Of a stretch of DNA of 64,000 nt, positions 34,141-47,000 are shown one piece after another; positions within the stretch are counted from its first letter, which is position 1; each line of letters opens with the position of its first letter. A program made the position numbers and the translations under genes. The stretch is from Carposina sasakii (taxonomy: Eukaryota; Arthropoda; Insecta; Lepidoptera; Carposinidae): positions 16,864,001 to 16,928,000 of the forward strand of contig CP053148.1 of NCBI GenBank assembly GCA_014607495.2, given 5' to 3'. The notes under the pieces were generated by a model. It did not search any database. It worked only from the letters and a program-made list of their open reading frames with translations, and was not told where the DNA came from.

Positions 34141-35087
34141 GTATGTTTTCGAAACCGACATAAAGACATCTCTACTTAGTTTGTGATAAAGATTAATATT
34201 GGTGAATTAGATATATTATCTAGATAGTCGTAAAATTCAAAGCAGTGTCACTGCTGTTCGAATTGCAGAATAGTTCGCTTTTCAGCATATTTAGACATTT
34301 TGCAACCCCGTGGTTATTTTGCGATTCCTATATTTTGCTCGTTATGCCTGGAAGGGGTTTTCGCGGCATTGTCGATATTGACAACGGATACTGAGGACTG
34401 GGAAGCGAAAAAAGTTGTTAGGATGAATAGTTCTCACTCCTGTTTAGGGACGTATTGGTAGACATAAGCCTCAATCCTTTGACTATGGCCTCAATCTGAG
34501 AATTTTATATAATCAAAACCCTAGTCGTTATTCATATTGCTATCTTTTGACATTGTTTCTGACTTCGTCTACAACTACGTGGGCTACGGATTTGGTGGAA
34601 CGACAGAGTAGTTCAGTTTAGTTAACTTTTTGAAAAGGGGGTATGTTACGTAGCCTTTTTATCGATATCGCTGCGTCTCGCATTCGTCAGGAGTGCCATC
34701 CTTATAAACGAAACGTGGAACTAACAAAATCGGTGGCTATAGTGATGTAGATGGCATGTAATTTTACCGGTTTTTAAATGTAAGTTTCCTAAGTTAATTT
34801 AAAGAATTTGCGTGAACATAAGAATAACAACTATAATTCAGTAGCTGTATCACACATGACAGGGTAATTTAAAATTGTAAAAATACAAACAGAAATCATT
34901 AGTAATTGCATATATCGAATTATCGATTGGACTCATTACGATCGTACTTGCTTAGTACTTAGTACAATATGTATCCGAACGTGAAAATTAGAAAAAAAAA
35001 CATATGTGACACGTCCACCCACCCTGTCAAACTTCCACAATTTCTGTACATTCTGCATTACAATTTTTCATGTTTTAACTATTAAAA

Positions 35088-35090
35088 ATG
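35088..35090 (+). CDS. COPB2: COPB2 coding exon 1 (initiator ATG only)
   Basis: AAAAATG is followed immediately by GTAAGA, a consensus donor, so exon 1 contributes only the start codon. Joined to exon 2 it gives [11 protein letters not shown], the N-terminus known for beta'-COP across animals. An ATG at 35304 would give MFPKPLRL and lies in what reads as the pyrimidine-rich acceptor, so I rejected it. No repeat lies in the 225-bp intron. Confidence 0.85.
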
Positions 35091-38000
35091 GTAAGAAATA
35101 CTCTAAATATGTAGTAATATTGTCAATACATTTGTGAGTTAGTACTTTATGTGCCAGTAAAGTGTTAGCCACGTAGTTACAGAGTAGCATGTAGTGTCAT
35201 CATTATCGTATGATGTCGGCGTTCGTAAATGTATAATTTGTAATTGTTTGAATATCTCGGTAACCTGGCTTAAGTATTCAGGTGGGTAACGAGTTGTCTT
35301 GTTATGTTTCCGAAGCCGTTAAGACTGGACATCAAGAGGAAGTTGATCGCGAGATCGGACCGGGTGAAATGTGTGGACCAGCATCCTACAGAGCCCTGGC
35401 TCTTGTGTTCTCTTTACAACGGCGACGTCAACATATGGAACCACGAAACCCAGACACAAATAAAGAGATTCGAGGTAAACAAACTCATATTACTAATATC
35501 AGTTATTAGAGGGTAGTATGTAATTTAATAACAACCAGTCTGCCTGTCTGAGCATTAGCTCAGACACTTGTTATTAAACCAGTGTCACAAACTACTTGTG
35601 ATGAATGGAATTAGTCATGCTCGTTAAGACTTAAAATTTTTTTAGCATTGCAATGTTATAATGGTTTTGAGTAAGTTAACAATGTTAATATGTGCCAACT
35701 AGAATAGCTTTTGTTGAATTATCACAAAACTGTTTTACTTTTATTGGCAATACTAATCTATATTTATACCTTTTCTGAGTTATCTATTAGAGAAAAAAAA
35801 AACTTTGTCAGGGATCAAAAACAGTGGTATATTAAACTTACAAAACTGTTGTATATGGCAAAAACAGCTACCAATAGCATAATTTTCACATTATTAATTA
35901 GTATTATAGTCCAGGAAGTGTAACTTAGTGTACTTACCTAACCTAGGTTTTATTACAAAATGTTATTTGTACATGACAAAAAAAAAATCGCTGAAATTTG
36001 AATACATCAAACTTATGTTACTTTTGTGAATATTTTAATTAGTTACAGCTTTATCATATAGAAACATTAGTGCTGTCAGTGGCGGATTAACGTATAAGCA
36101 CTACAAGCACGTGCTTGGGGCCTCTGTTCTCCAGGGGCCTCCATCCTCTGCTGGCGTTTCATTTTATATCTACATTTTATCGAGATTCATCCACAATAAA
36201 TATGTCCGAAATCACAAGGCGCGAGCAGTCCGGGAGTGACCCTTCATACACCCCCGCAGGGCCCTGCCCCCTGCGCGCCCCGCCCGCACGCATAGAAAAT
36301 ATTATTTAAAACAACAATTATTGTTTGAAAAACTGTCGTAAATTTGCGTAAATCTCATACTTTCTGAGACATTGCAGTTTGAAGTTGTAAAATAAAACAG
36401 CAACCAACAGTTGACAGTGCGCGCCGCGCACTTCCCGCGCCTCGCTCCGTCAGTCAGTCGCCGGCGCAATAAGTACCGACTACTACCTACCTACCGAGTA
36501 TCGTATTATTTGATTTTATAACTTCACATTGAAATATCTCGGAAATTATGAGATTTATGTCATTTTTTCAAAGAGTAATTATTGTTTTAGATAATATTTT
36601 CTATCGATTGGCCTAGGTTTCGATTGACTTGTACACCAAAAAAAAATACATTTCATGTACTTCCAAGTTAAGATATGTTTGGCTTCATACAAAAAGGTTC
36701 GATGTCTTTTGCACTTTGTTTATTACTTTGAAATAACCTACACTGCCTACACATACGCAATAAAAGCCCCTATTATATATTTTTTTTAACTATTTAAGCA
36801 ATAGAGGGCCTACACAGGCTCTGTGCTTAGGGCCTCGGATACTCTTAATCCGCCACTGAGTGCTGTATATTGGATAATTGAGGGTAGTTTTAGAAAGTGT
36901 AGCCTAGATTCCAAAGTATGTTCTAGTGCATGAGCTCTCCAAGCTCTAATTAAGTAAAGAAAAAATTGAGTGGTATGTGCCCAATAAAGTTGTAAGAAGA
37001 TTCTACTCTTGAAACACAATTTTCATATGTTAGTGTTACTGGTATCTTACTCATACAAATACAAAACTCTAAATAAGAATAACTCTCGAAACACATTGAT
37101 ATTATGTCTGCTATCTATAACTATTCTTAATTTTATCATTATATAATATAAAATAATAAAAATATAATAATAATAATAATAAATAGACTGGTAAAAAAAA
37201 AACTCTTCATTACTTTCTATGACAGGTATGTGACCTGCCCGTAAGGACAGGCAAGTTCGTGCCTCGGAAGAACTGGGTGGTAACTGGCTCTGATGACATG
37301 CAGATCCGTGTCTTCAACTACAACACATTAGAAAGGGTGCATTCTTTTGAAGCACATTCAGATTATGTTAGGTGCATTGCGGTGCATCCTACACAGCCAT
37401 ACATTCTTACCAGTAGTGGTGAGTATTACTTAAACTAAGTACTACTAGTAATACTATAATTGGAGATATTTTTAAGTCAATTTGTTCACTTGAGGCAACT
37501 GCAATTATCAGCATTTTAACCAAACTGTTATCAAAGAGTAACAGTGCTGCTGTGTCCATTGCATCATAATTTATTAGTTTCATGTGGTTACTCAGTTAAT
37601 ACTTACTGTTAAAAGTATCATAAGCTACTAATATATTTCATGTTTATTGCATCACTCATACTATATACTCTACATGCTCTAAGGATTTCATCATACATAT
37701 TTCATTTCATTTTAGTAAGATAGAGTTGCTGTATGTTTGAAGGTTTGAAAACACTCATTATCATTAAATCAAACTTCTAATTACACTTAACCAAAAATAG
37801 GTCATATGGCAGCGAAAAAAAGTAATACCTTCTCCTAGTCAATAAAGGGTAAAGTTACCATTATCTATGTAATTACTTAGAGTGCAATTCACTAAATAGT
37901 TCTGTTGAATAATTTTGTATATGACCAAACTATATGTTTTGCTGCAAACAATAAATGTTAGTTCTGAAATCGGGCATAGCATTCTTTGAACCAGACTTTA

Positions 38001-41000
38001 GCATAGAACATCTAGCCCAAGTATAAGGTACATATGAGTGATTAGTAACGCCCGCAACTCCGTCGGCGTGTACTACAGAAAAAACAAATTGTCGAAATTA
38101 TCCGGGATAAAAACATTTTCCCGGGATAAGTAGCCTATATGTTTAGTGGGACTTGTCACAATATATTCCTGAAAACTGTATCGAAATCGGTTCAGCCGTT
38201 TCTGAGATTAGCGTAGCACGAACGCACAGACAAACCGACAAACAGACAAAAATTCCAAAAATCATTGTTTTGGGTCCTATTGCGTTGATAAAGGTATTCT
38301 ATAATATTTTTTCTTATATATCTTCCATGTACAGACAGCGATCCGTTACATTTTTATTATATGTATAGATAGATGAAGTGTCAAAGAATCAAATTTACAT
38401 CACACCTTTCCGTAAACATGGTGAGAGCAACTCGGGGTGTTTGCAGATGACCTGCTGATCAAACTGTGGAACTGGGACCGCAGCTGGGCGTGCCAGCAGG
38501 TATTCGAGGGTCACACGCACTACGTCATGCAGATTGTCATCAACCCTAAGGACAACAACACATTCGCCAGCGCCAGTCTTGATACCACTGTCAAGGTAAT
38601 TTATTCTGGTTGCTTCTTGTGACTTCGTCTGCGAAGTTTTATAGCCCATATCTTGTCTTATTCTGCGGTATAAGCTGCATTGCTGCTAATCATCTATGTC
38701 CGTTTGGTAGATTTTGCGTGACAGGCTAATATAAACATTAATTCTTTTTAACTTATACATTTATAATGTTAGCAGTGTCGCGTGACGTAAGCCTATGGTA
38801 ACTTAATAAAAAAGAAATTACCCTTACAACTTTCGAGATTGAGCTTATAGGGCTCCACAGTGCTCTTAAAGTCAGTTATTCGAGGTAAGATATTTACGAT
38901 AAAGTCCGACGCTATAGTAAGACTATTTCTTCTGAGCATAACTTTCGATTGGGGGCCGATTGAGGCAGTCACTTCATCATCAAACTACTAGTAGCTGTAG
39001 ATATGAGTTTTCACTTCAGGTCTGGCAGCTGGGCTCCTCTATCTCGAATTTCACCCTGGAAGGCCACGACAAGGGAGTCAACTGCGTGGATTATTACCAC
39101 GGTGGTGACAAACCCTACCTCATTAGTGGCGCCGATGACAGAATGGTCAAAATATGGGACTATCAGAACAAGACGTGCGTCCAGACTTTAGAAGGTAAGT
39201 TTGTAGTTATATTGTAGTCTTCCAGAGTTCTTTTAGGTGTGTAGGAAATGCTGACGTATTTATTTATTATATGTATAACATTATACCTACCTACCTATTC
39301 GTTTGTAAAATTTTGTGTTTTGTAAAGCTTGTGTTCTCTGACTCAGCTATCATTGCATTGTGAACTGTGAAGTATCAATCACTACACACACGCAACACAC
39401 AAGTATTAACTATACTGTGTGTTAAAAATACTGTCTTAAAAATGTTGCAAATGAGATCCTGCAGTAACGTTAGCAGGGCCATAGCAGGGCCAGGGCCAGA
39501 TGTAAAAGATCAATTACAAGTATATTTTGCACACTTCTGACCAACTTCTGTGGGTTAATGGGCGTTAATATATGTATGTATCTCCAGGCCATGCTCAGAA
39601 CGTGACAGCGGTGTCATTTCATCCGTCTCTGCCGGTGATAGTGACCGGCTCTGAAGACGGCACGGTCCGGGTGTGGCACGCGGGCACTTACCGACTCGAG
39701 TCCTCACTCAACTACGGGTTTGAAAGGGTCTGGACTATCTCGTCCACACACGGCTCCAATGATGTCGCTATTGGGTATGTCTGCCTTTAGTTCTACTGTG
39801 GCATTTGTATTTAACATATAAATTAAACATTAATTAATTTAAGATTTAATATATATAAAAAGTTATTACTTAAGTAAGGCGCACACGCGGGACGGATAAA
39901 CAAGCATGGTATCTGCTAAATGTAGGCAGCTTATAACCGGTCGCAGTGGAGGGCGTTGCAGGAAGCCTTTATTCAGCAGTGGACTTCCTAAAATTACCTA
40001 AGTAATAAAATTACTCAATTGACATGTGAACAAGAATTACTTCATATCTTATTCTATTCTTGTTGACTTTTGTCAGATCTATCTTTGAAATATGTTGCTA
40101 AAAACGATGTGTATTCCGTGCAGTTATGACGAGGGCACGATTATGATCAAGCTCGGTCGTGAAGAGCCAGCCATCTCTATGGACGTGTCTGGTGGAAAAA
40201 TCATCTGGGCTAGACACTCGGAGATGCAACAAGTCAACCTCAAAGCGTTGCCTGAAGGTAATGTTATATTATGTGATGTGTTATTGAAGTATTTAGCGCT
40301 ATAAATGTTAAACTTTCTGAGAAAGGGTGTTTGGATGTTTGTTATCCTTTCGCGCAAAGACTACCCTACGGATTTTGATAAAACTTAGTATTTTTACAGT
40401 GTACATACCTACCAGAATAACAATAAACAATAAGATTCAAGCGGATGTCCGCTACTACTTAATAATAGGACGAATAAGTACATAAAAGCTACAAATGATA
40501 CAAGCCTGTAGGTCCCGAAATATTCATAGCTGTCACATTAACATACTTTTGCAAAAAGGTCGTGTGCGAACGATTTTAATTAATAATATAAAGTCAATTA
40601 CTTATTTACTGCGTTAATAACGTGTCCTATCGTTGTGTACAATAAGTAATATTTATTTGAATATTATTATTTTTGCCAGGCATTGAAATAAAGGACGGTG
40701 AACGCGTTCCCGTAGTGGCAAAAGACATGGGTGCTTGTGAGATCTACCCTCAAACGATAGCACACAATCCTAACGGGAGATTCGTAGTCGTATGCGGGGA
40801 CGGCGAATACATTATATACACGGCTATGGCGCTGAGGAATAAGGCCTTTGGCACGGCCCAGGAATTCGTCTGGGCATTCGATAGTTCCGAATATGCTACC
40901 TTGGAAAATTCGAGTACTATCAAAGTGTTCAAAAACTTTAAGGAAAGGAAGAGTTTCAAGCCGGAGTATGGAGCAGAAGGTATGCACCTTTTAAAACTTA

Positions 41001-44000
41001 TTTCAAATTTTAGTGCAGTCTCATAATTGCTATCTAGACTGAATGGCTAGACACTATCGTATCTATTGCCGAACCGACAGTCCAATATTTCATCTTTCAG
41101 CATTTCTTTCATCGACCAAGATATTCGAACATAAGATGCTATGGAATTTATGTCATCGAGATCTATAGATGTATTACATTATGGTCGATTCTGACCACTA
41201 CAGTTCACTGTCGTCGAATACGTATTTGTGTTTTGTTGGTTTTCTAGACGTGCCTCCGACTCTTATTTGCGTCCTGGCATTAAGCGTTGAACTGATGCCG
41301 GCATGCTTAGAAAGCCGGCAGTGAATGAATTTAAACTTTTCTGCCCTTTGTATCAGACATTTACATTAATAATCAGCGGTCGGAGTAGGTATATTGAATT
41401 AAGGTCATTGACATCAAACATATATGTTAATATGGATACGCCTCCGAGTTTCCGGATTATTATGATAAAAATAAAATAAAAATACCGAAACTTCGAAACT
41501 ATTACATGAAACTAATGTATTAATACTCTCAACGCTATGCTGCTATTTTTGGAAACTCCGGTACATTCCGGAAAAAAATGCATGTCCATGTTATGATATC
41601 ATGACGCAAGTATGTAAAATCAATACACCTACTCCGACCACTGTTAATAATGGACAGGGACAGTATAACAAACGTTTATATTTAAACCTAAAATGTATGT
41701 GATTTTTAAGGACGATTCTTAGCAATGTTTTATTTTTCAGGAATTTTCGGCGGCTTCATGCTGGGTGTGAAATCTATTAGCGGAGTCGCGTTTTCCTTCT
41801 ACGACTGGGAGCATTTAGAACTGATTAGACGGTAAGAATTTATCTTATTGTATTGTGATCGTTGACTGTTCACATTTATTGAGAGATAAAACTACATACT
41901 ATGTTTTATGTTTATTTATACTGCATTGCGAAAGTTTGCTTTTCTCTGCGTCTAGTTTTGTGTTTAGTTATATAATAGTTCTTTCTTTGGGATATATGCT
42001 TTAGAAGGCGAAGATGCTGTAGGTTTAATTATTTTTTATTGAGAGTTCATTTGTGGTAAACTTTAATTTAGATTTCTACCTTCATAGTTTGAAGGTAGAA
42101 ATCTCTCTAGTCTAAGTATTATTTATGTCTAAAGTTTTCGCTGTGCGTCTATATTTATGTTTATAGAGTAAAATGTCTAACGTAACAACATTTAACAATA
42201 AATATTTCCATGTAGTATTTAAAAAAAAAAATGAACACCTTCGAGTATAAGATCTCGTTACTGATATTCTATATGAATTATGTGCTGTCTAATAATTCTA
42301 ATTTACTTTACTTTCCTGCGTTGTTATTGACTGCCAACGGCGATAATATATTTGAAATTATATTAGTATCAATGATAATGCTTACCTTAAGCTAGTTTAA
42401 TATACACCTCAATATACTTTGCTCTTTGCGTTGTCTTCATATTTAACATTAGTCCTATTAAAATTGTGACTAAAAACTGTGTATCAGTTATAGTAATTAG
42501 TCTGTTATAATATTATTGCACTGTGTAATAGAGTACGAACACAGCGATTATTGTGTCACTACTATAGGTGTGGCTGCGTGGTGCCGACAGAATAGAATTC
42601 GTACCACCCCATGTCTGCCCGTGGGTATCGTACGAGGCGATTAAGGGTTTAAGGGGAGGTGGGCGGCAGCGCCTCCCGTGTTGACAACATAGTCCGAAAC
42701 CCGCCTGCCCAGCGTGGTGACTATGGGCAAATATCCCCCTTACGGCAGTCTTACGGCGTTCCAGCAGTGGACTGCAATAGGCTGATGATGATGATGATGT
42801 TAAGGACTATAGGTGTATGTGTAAGGAATAACGATGTTTCGCAAATGAAGCGGCTGTGAATCTACGGTGCGATTTTATGCTGGGCGTTATATTTGTCATA
42901 TTATTTTTATGTATGCTATGCTATGACTATACGCGCTATATGATATATACGCGGCTCGGCAAGCGTAGCGTTGGGCGCCCTCCGGCCAGATGGACCGATG
43001 ACTTAAAGAGGACGGCTGGTAGTGACTGGATGGCAAAAACGGGAGATCGAGCCATGTGGCGTACTCTGGGGGAGGCCTACGTCCAGTAGTGGACTGCAAT
43101 AGGCTGACGATGATGGTATGATAGAATGTTATTAAGGCTCACTTCCACCAAGTGTGTGAGAACCTAAGATTATAAATTTATTGCGAATTTGCATGCAATA
43201 TCCCGTCATTATTGACAGACGTTGCAGTTTTAAGAGTCATATACAATTATTCCATTTTGTTTGGCATAGACTAAACTGCCATTTTTAACACATTGTTTAA
43301 GATTTTATTTTTAAATAATGGCATGTCAATAATCGTACTCAATAATTGTTCTTATAGCCCGTAACGCTATCGTCCAACTGTCACATATTATAGATTGTGC
43401 TTGCGAGTTGATAGCGTAAAAAGGTTCCTGCATACCCTACTGATTTTCTTTGGCGAGACACGTAATCAGCTTACGGGCTATCCAGCATTCTGTTTTTACC
43501 GAATTTAAATTTTACCGCAACTAAGGGTTGCCAGCTGTTAAAATACTAGCGGCCATATTTTGATAGGCAACCCAGTGGATATATATTCTCCCAATCGTAA
43601 ATGTTTGTAATAATAAGGTTTTATTCAAGTGTCGTACATACGCAGTGGGATCTTAGGCTATTGTGTTCCTGTACTAAACGCACTAGTAAACCTCAAATTC
43701 CACAGGATCGAAATCCAGCCCCGTCACGTATACTGGTCTGAGAGTGGTAACCTCGTGTGCCTCGCCACCGACGAGTCGTACTATGTGCTGAAATACAACG
43801 CGGCGGTGGTCGCGAAGGCGAGGGAAAGCAACACCAACATTACCGAGGACGGCATTGAAGATGCTTTCGAGGTAAATACACATATACATTGACAACACAG
43901 TCCAAAATACAAACTGCGGTCACTAACTCGCCTGCCCAGCGTGGTGACTATGGGCAAATACCCCCCTATGGCAGTCTTGTGACGTGCCCTGGGGGAGGCC

Positions 44001-47000
44001 TACGTCCAGCAGTGGACTGCAATAGGCTGATGATAATGATACATGTAGATACCGCTGTGTTCTGTACGGGCAGCAGGTTCATAAATAATAATAATAATAG
44101 ATAAATATTTACACCCTTAACATTACATTAACCTAACACCACACTAAGATCCCTAAGCAACGGTATATAAATACATAGATAAGTATAGAAACATCCATGA
44201 CTCGGAAAGCAACATCGAAAATTCTGTGTAACTATGTTAAGTCACTATATTGTCTTATGTTTGTGTGTACAATAAATGTGTGTGAATACAAGAATCGATA
44301 TCCATCATTATTATTATCAATGTTTGCACCTACCGGGATTCGAATCTAGGACCTATGGGGTGCAGGTAGGGTTGCCAGGTCGAAAAACCAAAAAGCCGGA
44401 CAGACCAGCCTGTTTGGCCGGTCATTTGGGTAAAAAAGCCGGACACACTACATTATTCAGGATTTTGTGTCTGCACGACTGACAGACGATTCAAAGAGGC
44501 TGCCGGCAACCCTCCGCACTGAGTGCGTAACTAAACTTCGAGTTTGCTCGTTTGCGAAGTTTAAAAAGAGCTAATCGAATTGCCAGCCAAGAATTTGTGG
44601 AATTTACGAGCCCAATAATTGAATAGCGAAAATCAGGACAAGTATAGAATAGATGCGCGAGCGGAGCGAGCGCGTTATTTTTTTCATATTTAGCACGTAA
44701 CTTACGTAAGTTGCCTATTACGTCATGAAAAATCAAACTACCGAGAATTTGTGATCATTGCTAAAGCATGAGATGGGTTACAATCGGGTAAAATCATCTA
44801 AGCATTTTATCATCATATATAATTTAACAACATTGGCTAAGTCTTCATGTAGGTAACTTGTAAGCGAGAGGCCAAATCGCAGCGAGAGCACAAAATTTTT
44901 GTAATTAAAGTATTCTTTACAAAAAATCTTAATACTGCTATAGTTTTAGATTTTAGAGTTACTAGAAATCTGTCCGTCCAGGGTGCTTAGACATTGTAAT
45001 GAGCGAGAACGAAGTTCGCAAGGTTACGAAAACATTTCATCGCGTTCATCAAATGACGTGTAAAGTGTAATCGCCGTTGGTGGAAACGTTTCAATTACTT
45101 AACGAACTTCGATGTCGCTAGTGTTATATTGCCTAAGCGGGCCTAAGCCCCTAACCTCTTGGTGAAAAGCCTACCAAAAGTCGGACAGGCCGGACATGGT
45201 CCATTTTGGCCGGTTGCGCACTCGAAAAGCCTGACTATGTCCGGCTTTAACCGCTAGCAAGTTGCTAGCTTATCGCCTGAGAGAATGGTCGAGTTCCTTA
45301 CAGAGACATGCACGGAAGGAGATGCAGCTGATGTATTCTAGTAATGCCCCGCATCCGCACAGGAGGTAAATATTGTGCGCTATAACCACGAATAGTTGCT
45401 GTAGTTCGTTCCCTACGTGTGGCAATACATATGCGATAGGTACTTGCTAAAATCCGTCATGGTGGCTGTACTGTATATTTTAAACAGTATATACAAAATA
45501 TCTCAATTTTTATGAACTTCTTTTTCTACGTTCCTGACAACTGGATCCCTTTCCCCTACTTTCTCAATAGTCTTCACGCGCGGTAGCCAGTTTAGAATAG
45601 GTACTCTTGACCTAACCTTTCTTTGGTCTTTCTCCGATTAGCCAAAGCTAGGTTTTCTCTAACCCTATACATTTTTCTCTTGTATATTAATGTAGTAAAT
45701 TTTATAATTTTATAATCGTCCTGCTTTCATATGTTATAATAACATCTTTGTACTATAGAAAACCAGGATAACTTTTAAATTTGTACACTTATAGTGAGAT
45801 TTTGAACATTTCCTTCACCATGACTAACTGGCGTCCCAGTTCCGCTGATAACGTGTGATAACGTGTTGCTATGTTTGCAATTGTTTACTATTTAACATTA
45901 ATGGATCTCAAAGCAATAGCTTCGTTTGAAATATCGAGTATTACAAGTAAACATTTTGAAATGAATTTGGCAAGTCGCTTGAGTAAATTACTATTATTTC
46001 ATACTTCAATAAGATTTGGATAAGACGCTGGGTGAAATGATATTAATTCAATAATCGTCAGATGAATCTCTAGAGAATAAGTTGCATTTAGCTTTAAAAC
46101 CTAGATGTAGATAGTGACTTGTTTCTATTTATTGAATAATTAACGCTGGGTCAACTTTAAAGTAGAAATATTTAGTTATCAACTAACAAAGTGGCAACAT
46201 GGCAGACATGACTTTCTTATCAGTATTTTATAACCGTTTCTTTGTAATCAATGGTTACATTTAATTAATCATTTAATTAAATTATTAATTTAATGGTCTT
46301 TATTAATAATGTTATCAATGGTGTTTGAAATGTTAAAAATTCTGCTTTATACCTATAGCCGAGCTAACTTAAACTTAAATCAATCATCATTTTTTAATAA
46401 AATCTGAAAAAAAAACATTCCTTATACCACTTCGGCCTAGACTATTTGAATGATATGAAAATAATACATACATTTACACGGCTATGTTCCCGGAATGGGG
46501 AAGACATAACTGCAAGATCGTTAAGGAGATCCATCGGCCACGCTTAGCATCATGTCATGATCAGAGAAGGCCCGAATTCCGTAGTCGACTTTCACGGAAG
46601 AAGAGGCGGCTAATTCTAGTGAAGCCCATATCAGCATATATATCTTTCTAGCAAGCCAAAGCTCTACACTAATCACACAATATGCCTGTACGTATCTCAA
46701 GTTAAGCTAACTACATATATATTAATATTCCGTCCCTTTTCCTCCCGCAGGTTGTGGGCGAAGTGAGCGAGACAGTGAAAACCGGTCTCTGGGTGGGAGA
46801 CTGCTTCATTTACACGAACTCTCTGAACAGACTGAACTATTATGTGGGCGGTGAGATCGTCACTATCTCTCATCTGGACCACACCATGTACATCCTGGGA
46901 TATGTCGCCAAGGAGAACAGGTAGGTCGGACGGGACAAGAATGGGATATAGAACATAAAGGTAGAAAGTTTCTAGGACTAGACGGGGTTTCATAGAGATA

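Larger units (their letters stand above)
27815..35087. other. Spacer between Taf4 and COPB2
   Basis: It contains the Taf4 3' UTR (extent unknown) and the COPB2 promoter and 5' UTR (extent unknown). I see no further gene. Copies of families B, D and E, a LINE tail at about 30340-30470, and nested repeats at 33786-34140 occupy part of it. 28000-28350, 31100-31960 and 32000-33060 show no feature I can name beyond short GC-rich patches and a GGAACGAAGTTCC palindrome near 28056 (also near 31970). Confidence 0.6.

Noticed and set aside
35304..35516. ATG at 35304 as COPB2 start (MFPKPLRL...)
   Set aside because: The sequence before CCG TTA reads as a pyrimidine-rich acceptor and an upstream ATG with a consensus donor gives the family's exact N-terminus.
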